Shown in pieces: positions 1 through 9,572 of a stretch of DNA of 64,000 nt. A program made the translations under genes and the position numbers. Numbering within the stretch: position 1 is the stretch's first letter; each line of letters starts with the position of its first letter. Origin of the DNA: Synechococcus sp. PCC 7502 (lineage in GTDB: Bacteria; Cyanobacteriota; Cyanobacteriia; Pseudanabaenales; Pseudanabaenaceae); the NCBI RefSeq assembly GCF_000317085.1, contig NC_019702.1, positions 1,580,394 to 1,644,393 of the forward strand. Direction: 5' to 3'. The notes beneath the pieces are model-generated. The model worked only from the letters and a program-made list of their open reading frames with translations, searched no databases and had not been told where the DNA came from.

Positions 1-348
1 TTGGGCATTGGCAAAACTAGCTTGGGCTTGGGCAATTTGGGTTTGAATGCTGCGGTCATCCATTTTGGCAATAATTTGTCCTTTACTAATGCGATCTCCC
101 TGTTCCACATAAAGCTGTGCCAATTGACCTGCAACTTTAGGACTAAGGTTTACGGTTTGGATCGGTTGAACTATACCACTAGCTCTGATTTTGAGGTTTA
201 AGGATTTAGAAGTAACAGGAACCGTTAAATCAGTTATATTTTGGGTCTTTTGAGTTTGGGTGAGGGAAAAAGTAGCGATCGCCCCTACTGTAACTAAGCC
301 TGTAACTATAACAGGTAGCAACCAAGAATTCGGCTTAGAAATTTGCAT
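1..348 (-). CDS. HlyD/RND-type periplasmic adaptor, N-terminal part, cut by window edge
   Basis: The reverse strand is open from an ATG at 348 to the window edge, about 116 codons. The N-terminus is short and polar, followed by one hydrophobic membrane anchor at about residues 9-30. A biotinyl-lipoyl-like segment follows, with the typical wording SGIVQPIQTVNLSPKVAGQ and then VEQGDRISKGQIIAKMD. The start of an alpha-hairpin (TQIAQAQASFANAQ) is reached at the edge. This order is that of membrane-fusion (adaptor) proteins of RND or MacA-type efflux systems, which link an inner-membrane pump to an outer-membrane channel. The pump gene would lie outside the window, so the substrate cannot be told. 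It is divergent from ycf34, with about 215 bp between them. Confidence 0.85.
   Translation of the reverse strand, partial: MQISKPNSWLLPVIVTGLVTVGAIATFSLTQTQKTQNITDLTVPVTSKSLNLKIRASGIVQPIQTVNLSPKVAGQLAQLYVEQGDRISKGQIIAKMDDRSIQTQIAQAQASFANAQ
275..282. repeat. HIP1 octamer GCGATCGC (one example of a window-wide repeat)
   Basis: GCGATCGC is the highly iterated palindrome of many cyanobacterial genomes. This copy is inside the adaptor gene. Full or near-full copies recur throughout the window, mostly inside coding sequence, for example within the deacetylase, sufS, larB, wecB, the Old Yellow Enzyme gene and sbcC. I saw no complete copy in psbA or in the two insertion elements. Confidence 0.9.
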
Positions 349-563
349 TCAGTATTTTATTCCTTTAAGTCTCATATCCATTTTAGCCAAATCTAGATTT
401 AAAAGGGTTCGGTTCTAGGGCAAAACCCCAATTGAGGACAAAGTTCCAAGTTCTCTTCGTCCGTACTTTATTCTGTAAATCTGAGTGCGTAAGTTCTAAT
501 TTAAGTGAGTTAAATAAGTGAGTTAAGATAGAAAGCAATTGCAGTTAAGTTGGGGAAAAGTAT

Positions 564-812
564 ATGTGTATTTGCGTCAACTGTCACTATGTCGATCGCT
601 GTATTACTTACCATGCCGTCGAAGAGCAGCATCAGCAACCCCATTTAACTGCTAGTCCAGATTTTGAGGCAAATTCACCCAGTATAAACGTCAATATTCG
701 CACCGATAATCAAGGGATTGAGATGGAATGGGATGTGGTGGGCTGTCTCAGCTTTTCTGAAGAACTAGGTAAATGGGCAAAACTCCGCCCTGGTCAGTTA
801 ATTCCGACTTAA
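564..812 (+). CDS. ycf34: Ycf34 family protein
   Basis: This 82-residue protein starts MCICVNCHYVDRC. Its cysteines at 2, 4, 7 and 13 are the conserved N-terminal cluster of Ycf34, a small protein of cyanobacteria and some plastids reported to bind an iron-sulfur cluster and to affect photosynthetic electron transport. The family wording continues with TYHAVEEQHQQPHLT and INVNIRTD. The length is the family length. It stands alone on the plus strand, and its last 15 bases overlap the 3' end of the convergent deacetylase gene. The family assignment is firm. The biochemical role comes from the literature on the family, not from this sequence. Confidence 0.93.
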   Translation: MCICVNCHYVDRCITYHAVEEQHQQPHLTASPDFEANSPSINVNIRTDNQGIEMEWDVVGCLSFSEELGKWAKLRPGQLIPT

Positions 813-2696
813 GCAAGTAACTGCTCCATCCCACTTGGTACTCATAGTTTGGTCTGGGTTTAAAAGCGCAACAATGTGGGGAACGGGACGGGGATCATAA
901 CTCATCAGAGACTTACCCCGATATGCCAAGGAGGCACTAGCTCCAGAATCTAGCATGACCGCCTCTTGCAAGCCAGCTTTTGCTAGTAATTTTCCTAGGT
1001 TCACAGAATCAATCATTTCCATGGTCACGCCAATTACGGGTCTTCCCTTGCGATCTATACCCCAGAACGCCCGATCGCGATTGGCATCAAAACCATACAA
1101 TTTACCAAAACTAGCTGCATCCTGAGGCTGTCCATTTTTTACCAGCCACCCAGCCGCGACAAAGGCATCGGTAACATCGGGCATTTCTGCTTGTAATTGC
1201 TCTTTAGTCGAGTGCAGAGTGGGATTGTAAGGAATAAACTTAATATCGCTAGGGCTAATTAACACTAGGGGACGATTTTTAAGTAGGGGATTTTCACCTG
1301 ATCGCCCCACATCTAATACCCCTGCATCCTCAGCAAATTGACTGAGCACTGGTCCAATCATTTTATTGCTTTCTAGGGATTGCAAAGAGAAAAAGCCCCC
1401 ATCAACGGCAGCGATCGCCTTGGCAGTTTTCATAATTTCTCGCACTTGAGCGCGGGTGTGGTGATGCACAGTTACAGGTCTTCCGCCAGAGATTAGCGTG
1501 ATGGGCAGACCATCAAAATTCACCAGTTTTTTGGAAATTGGACTGGCAAAGTTGACTACGGTGCTGTCGGGTAAGTTATCTATGTCCTTATCGCTGGTAT
1601 TTCCTGAATCAGGTACTCCATTACTAGCGATCGCTATGACATCAGCAAAACGAGATTGTCCATAACGTCTAATTGCTAATAGATCATCGGATTTTTCTGC
1701 GGGCAATTCATCCCTCGGATCGAGGCTCATGGTTAGGGCAGCTTCATAGCCAACTTCTTTAACCTGATCTTTAATGCGATCGCTATAGGAACCCTCAGGA
1801 TAGGTGAAATATTTAATAGCAATGCCCAATTCTTTTTCCAGAACTTGCTTAGAAATGCGTAACTCGCGATCTACTTGAGCTTCATCAATCCTCGATAAAT
1901 TAAAGTGATTGACCGTATGGGAGGCGATCGTAATTAATCCGCTTTTATACATTTCTCTAATCTGATCCCAATTGGCTTTAGGCTTGTTTCCGCCTTTACC
2001 CACAAAACCTGTGTGAATAGACCAAACCGCAGGATAGCCATATTTTTTTAGTAATGGAAAAGCATACTCGTACTGACCAAGGTAGTTATCATCAAAGGTC
2101 AATAAAATTGGATTTGCTGGCAGAGTTGCTCCCGTTCTCAGATGATTAACCAACTGATCCATGGTGATCGGCGTTAAGCCATTGGCTTGAATGGTTGCAA
2201 AATGCTGTTCTAGTTCTTCGGGAGTGACATCCCAATCTAGTTGCTTATCTTTAGTAATGTCGTGGTACATCACAATTGGTACACTGGCACGGCGGGCGCG
2301 ATCACTAATTTGGGGAAAGGGAGCAGGATAGAGTCTAGCGACTAGATCAGGAGCCATTTGATTATTAAAATATTGCCATGCTGGTAGGGGGTTTGTAGCG
2401 ATTTGAGCAGCTTGCCATGCTCCATTTAGGGAATTTGCAACGGCAACGGTGGAATTTAAGCGGCAGGATTGAGTAGCAACTGGATTGAAATTTATATTCG
2501 TTGAGTTTGCGTTTGAGGCGATCGCCACATTATTATTTACAGAATTATCAGGCAAGTTATCTGATGGAGAACCATAAAAAGCACTGAGCCTAATATTTTT
2601 AACACCTCCAGTCATTACCGCCGCAATTCCAGCCCCAATTCCTACACCAGCAACGGTTAAGCCTACTAAAGCCCCCACCATTGTTACTTTGTTCAT
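798..2696 (-). CDS. Polysaccharide deacetylase + phosphodiester glycosidase two-domain envelope protein
   Basis: The protein has 632 residues. A hydrophobic N-terminal segment (about residues 4-30) acts as a signal or anchor, and a linker rich in Asn and Ser follows. A NodB-type carbohydrate esterase 4 domain lies at about 130-350: IVMYHDI, then LTFDDNY with the metal-binding Asp pair, then SHTVNHF with the H-[ST]-x-x-H metal ligands, then TYPEGSYS. The C-terminal third has AAVDGGFF, IGVTMEMID and MLDSGASASLAYRGKSL, the pattern of the DUF2233/phosphodiester glycosidase (NAGPA-like) family. The likely role is trimming N-acetyl groups or phosphodiester-linked sugars from cell-wall or extracellular polysaccharide in the periplasm. 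The fused arrangement is plausible for one pathway, but the substrate is unknown. It is convergent with ycf34. Confidence 0.88.
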   Translation of the reverse strand: MNKVTMVGALVGLTVAGVGIGAGIAAVMTGGVKNIRLSAFYGSPSDNLPDNSVNNNVAIASNANSTNINFNPVATQSCRLNSTVAVANSLNGAWQAAQIATNPLPAWQYFNNQMAPDLVARLYPAPFPQISDRARRASVPIVMYHDITKDKQLDWDVTPEELEQHFATIQANGLTPITMDQLVNHLRTGATLPANPILLTFDDNYLGQYEYAFPLLKKYGYPAVWSIHTGFVGKGGNKPKANWDQIREMYKSGLITIASHTVNHFNLSRIDEAQVDRELRISKQVLEKELGIAIKYFTYPEGSYSDRIKDQVKEVGYEAALTMSLDPRDELPAEKSDDLLAIRRYGQSRFADVIAIASNGVPDSGNTSDKDIDNLPDSTVVNFASPISKKLVNFDGLPITLISGGRPVTVHHHTRAQVREIMKTAKAIAAVDGGFFSLQSLESNKMIGPVLSQFAEDAGVLDVGRSGENPLLKNRPLVLISPSDIKFIPYNPTLHSTKEQLQAEMPDVTDAFVAAGWLVKNGQPQDAASFGKLYGFDANRDRAFWGIDRKGRPVIGVTMEMIDSVNLGKLLAKAGLQEAVMLDSGASASLAYRGKSLMSYDPRPVPHIVALLNPDQTMSTKWDGAVTCLSRN

Positions 2697-2832
2697 ACCA
2701 CTACCGTAAAACAGCTAGGATATTTATATCAATATTTGTTGCTTTTTTAGTTAAATTATCAAATCTATATTTGTCACTCCTTGTTACGAAGGGCAATGCT
2801 AGAATTCAGGTACCATAAAATTTCTATTCCCA

Positions 2833-4116
2833 ATGATTTTAGTACCCGAGCTAATTAGTCTAAACTCTGAAACCTTAGCTAATCAGACCCGCCCAGATTT
2901 TCCCATCTTAGATCAAGACATTAATGGACATCCCTTGATCTATTTTGATAATGCTGCCAGTTCCCAAAAACCACTTCAGGTTCTCAATGCTTGGCGTAAC
3001 TATTATGAACATGATCATTCCAATGTGCATAGAGGGGCACATACTCTGAGCCGTAGAGCCACAGAAGGTTACGAAGCCGCCCGTGACAAAGTGGCAAAAT
3101 TTATTAATGCTCGTTCTGCTCAGGAAATCATTTATACCCGCAATGCTACCGAGGCGATTAACCTAGTTGCCTATAGCTGGGGTATGGCAAACCTCAAAGC
3201 TGGGGATGAAGTAATTTTGTCGGCAATGGAACATCACAGCAATATTGTCCCTTGGCAAATAGTGGCGCAAAAAACCGGGGCGGTTCTGAAATTTGTGCAA
3301 CTAACTAAAAGTGAAGAATTTGACCTAGATCACTACAAATCCTTGCTGAGTGATCGCACTAAATTAGTATCCATCGTTCATATCTCTAATACCTTAGGCT
3401 GTATTAATCCAATTGCCGAGGTAATTACCCTAGCACATCATTACGGTGCCAAAGTCCTAATCGATGCCTGCCAAAGTGTCCCCCACATGCCCATTAATGT
3501 CCAAGAGATTGATTGTGATTGGTTAGTTGCCTCTGGACATAAAATGTGTGCGCCCACAGGTATCGGCTTTCTGTATGGCAAATCCGAGATTTTGAATCAA
3601 ATGCCACCTTTTTTGGGCGGAGGGGAAATGATTGCTGAGGTGTATTTAGATCACTCTACCTATGCCGATTTACCCCATAAGTTTGAAGCAGGAACTCCCG
3701 CCATTGGTGAAGCGATCGCCCTTGGTGCTGCCGTTGACTATTTAACAGCGATCGGGATGGAGCGAATTCATCGCTATGAACAGGAATTAATCAGTTACCT
3801 AATACCCCAGTTGCAGGATATTCCTGAGTTAAAAATCTATGGCAACCTTAACCACCGTGCTGGATTAGCATCGTTTAGTGCTACGGGTTATATCCATGCC
3901 CATGATATTGCCCAATTATTGGATCAAGAAGGCATTGCCATTCGGTCTGGACATCACTGTACACAGCCCCTCCACCGCTACTTAGGCATAACTGGTACCG
4001 CTAGAGCTAGTCTATATTTCTACAATACTAAAGCTGAAATTGATGCTTTTATATTCTCCCTCAAAGAAGCGATCTCCTTTTTCCTCTCCATAGATTTACT
4101 TCAACAGCAAGATTAA
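2833..4116 (+). CDS. sufS: Cysteine desulfurase SufS (class II)
   Basis: This 427-residue PLP enzyme releases sulfur from cysteine for iron-sulfur cluster assembly. The PLP lysine is K237 in the [10 protein letters not shown] motif. The catalytic cysteine is C376 in [11 protein letters not shown], the class II (SufS/CsdA) form with its short Cys loop. The N-terminus is [11 protein letters not shown], and [12 protein letters not shown] is typical of SufS. In many cyanobacteria sufS is the last gene of sufBCDS, but here no sufB, sufC or sufD is adjacent: the next genes are rplU and rpmA after a 173-bp gap. It is therefore either a relocated sufS or a second paralogue. The function call is strong; the exact symbol is slightly less sure. 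Confidence 0.9.
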   Translation: MILVPELISLNSETLANQTRPDFPILDQDINGHPLIYFDNAASSQKPLQVLNAWRNYYEHDHSNVHRGAHTLSRRATEGYEAARDKVAKFINARSAQEIIYTRNATEAINLVAYSWGMANLKAGDEVILSAMEHHSNIVPWQIVAQKTGAVLKFVQLTKSEEFDLDHYKSLLSDRTKLVSIVHISNTLGCINPIAEVITLAHHYGAKVLIDACQSVPHMPINVQEIDCDWLVASGHKMCAPTGIGFLYGKSEILNQMPPFLGGGEMIAEVYLDHSTYADLPHKFEAGTPAIGEAIALGAAVDYLTAIGMERIHRYEQELISYLIPQLQDIPELKIYGNLNHRAGLASFSATGYIHAHDIAQLLDQEGIAIRSGHHCTQPLHRYLGITGTARASLYFYNTKAEIDAFIFSLKEAISFFLSIDLLQQQD

Positions 4117-4289
4117 GCTTGCATGGATAATTATAGTTAATGTATAGTTAGGGACTGTGTAATTATTCACGCTCGGATCAGGTAAGTTTACGATTTGACG
4201 ATCATTTGTCCTTGCAAATACTTCAAAACCTAATCAAACCTTAAATTGATTAACTTCAATACCTGTACGGCATTCAATCTATAAAAATT

Positions 4290-4637
4290 ATGAGCTACGC
4301 AATTATTCAAACAGGTGGGAAACAGTATCGTGTGGAACCAGGACGGTTCTATGACGTAGAATTACTGCATTTTGAACCAGATTCTAAACTAACAATTACC
4401 GATGTACTGCTGGTCAGTCAAGATGATACTACGGTGATTGGGCAACCTTTGGTTACAGGCGCAACGGTTGAAGCTACGGTTTTGCAGCACCTAAGGGCAA
4501 AAAAAGTAATTGTCTATAAGATGCAACCTAAAAAGAAAACTCGCAAAAAAAATGGGCATCGCCAGAATTTGACTCGAATTATGGTTGATACCATTAACTT
4601 GGGGACAACTGAGACAGCTACAACTGAGGCAGCATAA
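4290..4637 (+). CDS. rplU: 50S ribosomal protein L21
   Basis: This 115-residue protein begins [20 protein letters not shown], the hallmark start of bL21. The basic stretch [16 protein letters not shown] is the usual rRNA-binding region. A short Thr/Ala-rich tail follows, as often seen in cyanobacteria. It is followed 55 bp later by rpmA (L27), the standard rplU-rpmA pair. The 170-bp leader upstream is A/T-rich and may hold the promoter and an autogenous control element, but I could not define one. Confidence 0.97.
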   Translation: MSYAIIQTGGKQYRVEPGRFYDVELLHFEPDSKLTITDVLLVSQDDTTVIGQPLVTGATVEATVLQHLRAKKVIVYKMQPKKKTRKKNGHRQNLTRIMVDTINLGTTETATTEAA

Positions 4638-4692
4638 TCAGTTACTGTTAGTACTTTTATTTTTTAGATTAATTTTTTGGAGATAAATAGCG

Positions 4693-4971
4693 ATGGCACA
4701 CAAAAAAGGTACGGGTAGTACTAGAAACGGACGGGACTCTAACGCTAAGCGTCTAGGCGTAAAACGCTATGGTGGCGAAACTGTTACCGCAGGCAGTATC
4801 ATCGTGCGACAAAGAGGGACTAAAATCCATCCCGGTAATAACGTAGGACGTGGTAATGATGATACTTTGTATGCCACCGTTGAAGGGGTAGTTACCTTTG
4901 AACGTCTGGGTAAATCTCGTAAAAAGGTTAGTGTTTATCCTGTAGCACCAGTTGCGATCGAAGCAGCCTAA
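4693..4971 (+). CDS. rpmA: 50S ribosomal protein L27
   Basis: This 92-residue protein begins [20 protein letters not shown], the conserved N-terminus of bL27, which reaches towards the peptidyl-transferase centre. The GQRGT-type segment ([19 protein letters not shown]) is also present. The sequence starts directly with MAHKKG, so no cleavable N-terminal extension of the Firmicutes type is present. It is the second gene of rplU-rpmA and is followed by a strong hairpin terminator at 5011-5043. Confidence 0.97.
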   Translation: MAHKKGTGSTRNGRDSNAKRLGVKRYGGETVTAGSIIVRQRGTKIHPGNNVGRGNDDTLYATVEGVVTFERLGKSRKKVSVYPVAPVAIEAA

Positions 4972-5010
4972 GCAAATATTTTGAATTAATTTGAATTAAA
5001 AGTGGAAAGT

Positions 5011-5043
5011 AGGTGTTACCCAATAATGGTAATGCCTTTTTTT
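5011..5043 (+). terminator. Rho-independent terminator after rplU-rpmA
   Basis: A ten-base-pair stem (AGGTGTTACC pairing with GGTAATGCCT, two G-U pairs) closes a seven-base loop and runs straight into seven T residues. It lies 40 bases after the rpmA stop, and should end the ribosomal protein transcript before larB. Confidence 0.85.
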
Positions 5044-5187
5044 ATAGCATTTTACCGCTCTATATCTATTGATTAAGTCTATTTATTAAGGCTTTGCGAC
5101 TCTCACTGCTAATCGAAGTCGAATAATATATTTATTCAGCATTTTTACTCTATTTTTGTTCCTATATTTTCTATATTTATTTACGGT

Positions 5188-5937
5188 ATGTCCGAAAACC
5201 TCAGTAACCTCCTGCAAGCCGTAGCGATCGGAGAAATTTCGCCCCAAGAGGCTCTGCAAAAGCTGCAATATCTCAACTTTGAGCCAGTTAGTGATTTTGC
5301 CAAAATCGATCACCATCGGTCATTACGCACTGGGTTTCCTGAGGTGGTATTTGGGTTAGGTAAAACTCCCGATCAAATTATTGCCATTATGAAAGTTTTA
5401 TACGCTAAAAGCGGACAGGCGATCGCTACCAAAATTAGCTCTTCGGTACATAGTCAAATTCAACCATTTTTACCAGACTTACAATACTCGGCGATCGCTC
5501 AGATTTGTTATCTAGGAGAAGTTCAATCTAATCAAAAGGGGAAAATTGCAATTATCAGTGCAGGAACTGCCGATTTACCCATTGCCGAAGAAGCTGCCCT
5601 GACGGCAGAATTATGTGGTTTCACGGTTCAAAGGCTTTGGGATGTGGGAGTAGCGGGAATCCATCGTCTGTGGCAACACCAGCATCTATTAACAACGGCA
5701 GATGTATTAATTGTGGTGGCGGGAATGGAAGGAGCTTTACCTAGTGTGGTGGCAGGCTTGGTTAGCTGTCCCGTGATTGCTGTACCTGCTAGTGTTGGCT
5801 ATGGGGCAAATTTTAATGGCATTGCGCCTCTTTTAACTATGCTGAATTCCTGTGCCACTGGTATTGGAGTGGTGAATATTGACAATGGGTTTGGAGCCGC
5901 AATTTTAGCAGGGAAAATCCTAAAGCTAGGCAAATGA
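5188..5937 (+). CDS. larB: Nickel-pincer cofactor biosynthesis protein LarB (PurE-like AIR carboxylase fold)
   Basis: This 249-residue protein has an N-terminal helical section with the family wording DHHRSLRTGFPEVVFGLGKTPDQI. A PurE-like Rossmann domain follows from about residue 120: IAIISAGTADLPIAEEAALTAELCG, then VVAGMEGALPSVVAGLVSCPVIAVP with the glycine-rich active-site loop. LarB carboxylates and hydrolyses nicotinic acid adenine dinucleotide in synthesis of the nickel-pincer cofactor of lactate racemase-type enzymes. No larC, larE or larA is in the window, so the pathway partners must lie elsewhere. Many cyanobacteria carry larB alone or dispersed. The start at 5188 has no strong Shine-Dalgarno sequence. 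Confidence 0.9.
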   Translation: MSENLSNLLQAVAIGEISPQEALQKLQYLNFEPVSDFAKIDHHRSLRTGFPEVVFGLGKTPDQIIAIMKVLYAKSGQAIATKISSSVHSQIQPFLPDLQYSAIAQICYLGEVQSNQKGKIAIISAGTADLPIAEEAALTAELCGFTVQRLWDVGVAGIHRLWQHQHLLTTADVLIVVAGMEGALPSVVAGLVSCPVIAVPASVGYGANFNGIAPLLTMLNSCATGIGVVNIDNGFGAAILAGKILKLGK

Positions 5938-6061
5938 GCTAAAACTTGGGCGATCCCCGCAGCTATTGCGTTAAAATTAGGGATATGTAAAGACTTTTTA
6001 ACAACTTTTAATATCGATTTAATATCAATTAAAACTAACCACAAAATTAATTAGAAGAACT

Positions 6062-7639
6062 ATGGCAATTAGCAATTCCCTTCAGGATGCGTACCGCCGC
6101 ATTCTCTATGTTAGGCTCCCTTGCAATCCGATATTTCCCATTGGGGTAGTTTATCTTGCCGATCATATTCATAAAATTGCCCCAGATGTAGAGCAATGTA
6201 TCTTTGATATGGGAACTGTCCCCCCTTTAGATTTTTTCACAGCCCTAGATGCCAGTATTGATGAATTTAAGCCCAATTTGCTAGTATTTTCATGGCGAGA
6301 TATTCAAATCTATGCGCCGGTGGGTGGACGCGGTGGCAATCCTCTGCAAAATGCCTTTGAGTTTTACTATTCCCTCAATCCCATTATCAAACTTCGTGGA
6401 GCCTTAAACGGACTGCGTTTATTTACTTCCTATTACACGGAGCTATGGCGCAATTCTGCTTTGATTAAACGGGGATTAGCACGGGCAAAACAATATCATC
6501 CTGAAGCTAGGGCAATGATTGGTGGTGGTGCAGTTAGTGTGTTTTATGAACAATTAGGAACTAAGCTACCCAAAGGTACAATTATCTCGGTTGGTGAAGG
6601 GGAAGCTCTTTTAGAAAAATTGGTAAAAGGTGCAAGTATTGAGAGCGATCGCTGCTATGTCGCAGGAGAACAAAAACCTCGAAAAGGTCTAATCCACGAG
6701 CAACCCGCCCCGATTGAAAAAACTGCTTGCAATTACAACTATATTGAGTCGATTTGGTCAGACTTTAATTATTATTTCCGCGATCGCGACTTTTTTATTG
6801 GAGTGCAAACTAAACGAGGCTGTCCCCATAATTGCTGTTACTGCATTTATACGGTGATTGAGGGCAAACAGGTACGCATAAATCCTGCGGATGAAGTTGT
6901 CAAAGAAATGCGAGAACTTTATGATCGGGGCGTACGTAATTTTTGGTTTACCGATGCTCAGTTTATTCCTGCGAAAAAATATATTGATGATGCCGTAGAA
7001 CTTTTAGAAAAAGTCGTTGATTCGGGGATGACCGATATTCATTGGGCAGCATATATTCGGGCGGATAATTTGACCCCAAGACTATGTGAACTGATGGTAC
7101 AAACGGGCATGAGCTACTTTGAAATCGGTATTACCAGTGGCTCCCAAGAGTTAGTACGAAAAATGCGGATGGGTTATAACCTCCGAGTTATTCTGCAAAA
7201 CTGTCGTGATCTGAAGTCGGCGGGATTTAATGAATTGGTATCTGTGAATTATTCATTTAATGTAATTGATGAAACCTTTGATACTATTCGCCAAACCATT
7301 GCCTATCATCGGGAATTAGAAAAAATATTTGGTGCCGATAAAGTGGAGCCAGCTATCTTTTTCATTGGCTTACAACCCCATACCCATCTAGAGGAATATG
7401 CTTTTAAAAATGATATCCTCAAGCCTGACTATGACCCTATGAGTATGATGCCTTGGACAGCTAAAAAATTATTGTGGAACCCCGAACCCTTGGGATCATT
7501 TTTTGGCGAAGTATGTCTACAAGCTTGGCAACGAAATGAAAATGATTTTGGACGAGAGGTAATGAATATCTTAGAAGAGCGTTTAGGTAAAACTGAGTTG
7601 GAGTCAGCCTTAGTTGCGCCAGTTTTGGTTAAAGCTTAA
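6062..7639 (+). CDS. B12-binding-type radical SAM protein (cyanobacterial family)
   Basis: The protein has 525 residues. The N-terminal third looks like a cobalamin-binding Rossmann domain (PIFPIGVVYLADHI; then AMIGGGAVSVFYEQLG and ISVGEGEALLEKLV). The radical SAM core begins at C254, C258 and C261 in KRGCPHNCCYC, the CxxxCxxC motif that holds the 4Fe-4S cluster. It continues with DVVKEMRELYDRGVRNFWFTD-like and IHWAAYIRADN segments. I associate this family with cyanobacterial radical SAM proteins annotated in connection with photosystem II high-light acclimation, but the reaction is not established. The stop overlaps the start of the next gene (TAATG), so the two are probably translationally coupled. 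Confidence 0.85.
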   Translation: MAISNSLQDAYRRILYVRLPCNPIFPIGVVYLADHIHKIAPDVEQCIFDMGTVPPLDFFTALDASIDEFKPNLLVFSWRDIQIYAPVGGRGGNPLQNAFEFYYSLNPIIKLRGALNGLRLFTSYYTELWRNSALIKRGLARAKQYHPEARAMIGGGAVSVFYEQLGTKLPKGTIISVGEGEALLEKLVKGASIESDRCYVAGEQKPRKGLIHEQPAPIEKTACNYNYIESIWSDFNYYFRDRDFFIGVQTKRGCPHNCCYCIYTVIEGKQVRINPADEVVKEMRELYDRGVRNFWFTDAQFIPAKKYIDDAVELLEKVVDSGMTDIHWAAYIRADNLTPRLCELMVQTGMSYFEIGITSGSQELVRKMRMGYNLRVILQNCRDLKSAGFNELVSVNYSFNVIDETFDTIRQTIAYHRELEKIFGADKVEPAIFFIGLQPHTHLEEYAFKNDILKPDYDPMSMMPWTAKKLLWNPEPLGSFFGEVCLQAWQRNENDFGREVMNILEERLGKTELESALVAPVLVKA

Positions 7640-8055
7640 TGCAGAATCGCCGTAATATCACAGCTTTTCTCACAATTTTATTCATCATAATTTTAGTAGT
7701 GATTTTGACGGAAAAATTTATTGCTAAATCTGCCAAGGTTCGTGTTCCTACTCCTCCCAAACCGCCTGATTCTTCTCCGCAGTCCCAGCCTTTTACTGTC
7801 CCCAAAGTATCAAATCCAGAAAAAAAGGAACTTGTTGGAACCAAAACAAATCAGAATTCTAAAAAAGTATCAAGGGGAAATGAGCTTGACTTAAGTAGTT
7901 TCCAAGATGATAAAAGTAAAGAAAGAGGTAAAAATAATATTGGGCGATCGCCTGAGGAGAAAAACCCTACCTGTATAGTTCAGCTTAACCAAAATGCTAT
8001 GCAAGACTATATTGTCCAAGATTTCATCGATCGCTATGAATGCTCAACTAAGTAA
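7639..8055 (+). CDS. Small membrane-anchored protein coupled to the radical SAM gene; unknown function
   Basis: This 138-residue protein has one N-terminal membrane segment (about residues 9-27). A Pro/Ser/Lys-rich extended linker follows, then a short C-terminal module with two cysteines (CIVQLNQNAMQDYIVQDFIDRYECS). I do not recognise a named family. The start ATG shares its first base with the stop of the preceding radical SAM gene, so the product is likely made with that enzyme. The two cysteines flank a predicted helix and could form a disulfide if the tail is in the periplasm or lumen. Confidence 0.75.
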   Translation: MQNRRNITAFLTILFIIILVVILTEKFIAKSAKVRVPTPPKPPDSSPQSQPFTVPKVSNPEKKELVGTKTNQNSKKVSRGNELDLSSFQDDKSKERGKNNIGRSPEEKNPTCIVQLNQNAMQDYIVQDFIDRYECSTK

Positions 8056-8197
8056 TCTAATCATCTAAGTTTCTACTCAATTTCTACTCAACAGTATGGC
8101 AATATGGTTTTATATCTCGTCTTAATCGCTAAATAGTCTTGAAATTTAGGATTTATAAGTTAGGAGGAAGTCAATTGGTAACAGCAGGACAAAAATC

Positions 8198-9403
8198 ATG
8201 AAAGGTGGCATTCGGGTTGGGGCAATTTGGGGCATTCCCCTCTATATAGACCCATCTTTAGTTTTAATCTTGGGACTATTAACCATAGACTTTAGTGCCT
8301 CCTATACGCGTATAGCTCCCAATTTAGCGTGGCTATTTGGACTGATTACCGCCTTATTACTATTTACATCAATTCTTTTACATGAGCTTGGGCATAGCCT
8401 CACCGCCAGAGCAAACGGCATCGGGATTGAAGCTATTACCTTAAATTTTTTAGGTGGCTTAACCTCCATGAAAAGGGAAACCCAAAACCCTGGTACTGAA
8501 TTTAAAGTAGCGATCGCTGGACCATTGGTAAGTTTAGCATTAGCGATAGTTTTACTGTGGACTGCATTTTTGCTCCAAGCTATTCAGCCCATAATTAGCA
8601 TCGTAGCTTTGCAATTGGGGCAGATTAATTTGGTGCTAGGTATTTTTAATTTATTACCTGGTCTTCCCCTTGATGGTGGACAAGTTCTCAAAGCCGCCGT
8701 TTGGAAATATACAGGCAATTATTTTACTGGGATTCGGGTTGCTGCCCGCAGTGGTCAAGTCCTAGGCTGGTTTGGCATTCTCTGGGGTTTTGCTGTTTCC
8801 CTAAGTTCAGGGCAGTTTTTATCAGGGCTATGGCTAATAGTTTTAGGCTGGTTTATTCTTGCTAATGCAGGTGCCTATCTTCAGCTTACTGATCTGCAAC
8901 AGGCTTTATCAGAAATTACGGCAGAAACTGCTATGACCAGAGACTTTCGGATTATAGATGCTGATATGTCTATCCGCCAATTTGCCGATGAATTTTTACT
9001 AATGCGGGAATCAGAAACCCAACCATTATTTTTTGCTTCTTCTAACGGACGCGATCGCGGCATGGTAATACCCTCTGAAATCAAAAATAGCGATCGCCAA
9101 GAATGGGTAACAAAAACTATCAATGACATTACCAAACCAATTAAATCCTTGGATGTCGTCGAGTTAAATACCAAAATTACAGAGGTAATTAAAATATTAG
9201 AAACCAAAAAATTACGAGAACTTACTGTGCTATCAAGGGTTGGTTCTGTAGCAGGCGTAATAGATCGGGGTGATATCATTCGGGCATTGTCTCAAAAGCT
9301 CAACTGGCGCATCTCCGAATCCTATATTAAACAAATTAAAGCCGAAGGCAGATTTCCTCTAAATTTAAATCTCCTTGAGATCATCTCTCAAATATCGACA
9401 TAA
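8198..9403 (+). CDS. Site-2 protease family (M50) membrane metalloprotease with CBS domains
   Basis: The protein has 401 residues. Several hydrophobic segments surround the zinc motif HELGH at 62-66 and the third ligand in LPGLPLDGGQ (Asp159), the M50/S2P signature. The C-terminal half (about 230-380) has CBS-domain wording (TAMTRDFRIIDADMSIRQFADEF; then KITEVIKILETKKLRELTVL and GVIDRGDII), which fits the SpoIVFB-like subgroup with CBS pairs that may sense adenine nucleotides. It presumably cleaves a membrane-bound regulator; the substrate is unknown. A possible GGAGGAAG ribosome-binding element lies about 30 bp upstream, rather far from the chosen ATG. Confidence 0.9.
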   Translation: MKGGIRVGAIWGIPLYIDPSLVLILGLLTIDFSASYTRIAPNLAWLFGLITALLLFTSILLHELGHSLTARANGIGIEAITLNFLGGLTSMKRETQNPGTEFKVAIAGPLVSLALAIVLLWTAFLLQAIQPIISIVALQLGQINLVLGIFNLLPGLPLDGGQVLKAAVWKYTGNYFTGIRVAARSGQVLGWFGILWGFAVSLSSGQFLSGLWLIVLGWFILANAGAYLQLTDLQQALSEITAETAMTRDFRIIDADMSIRQFADEFLLMRESETQPLFFASSNGRDRGMVIPSEIKNSDRQEWVTKTINDITKPIKSLDVVELNTKITEVIKILETKKLRELTVLSRVGSVAGVIDRGDIIRALSQKLNWRISESYIKQIKAEGRFPLNLNLLEIISQIST

Positions 9404-9478
9404 TCTTGATTTTTAGTGAAAGATAAGGTTTGCGGGTGTGGGGCTTCACATTTATAGACTCAAATTTATACACTCAAT

Positions 9479-9501
9479 AAAAAAGCCCCAAAATTAGGGC
9501 T
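9479..9501 (-). terminator. Rho-independent terminator of prk
   Basis: On the minus strand the hairpin AGCCC / GGGCT with an eight-base loop is followed by six T residues. It lies about 70 bases beyond the prk stop codon, in the gap between the convergent M50 protease and prk genes. Confidence 0.75.
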
Positions 9502-9572
9502 AATTAGATAAATTACAAACTTAGTTTTAAATTAGTTTTTCAAGTGTTTTTTACCTCTCCCAGACTAATTTC

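Noticed and set aside
5086-5316. A 76-codon minus-strand frame over the start of larB
   Set aside because: It is the antisense of the larB N-terminus, with no ribosome-binding site.
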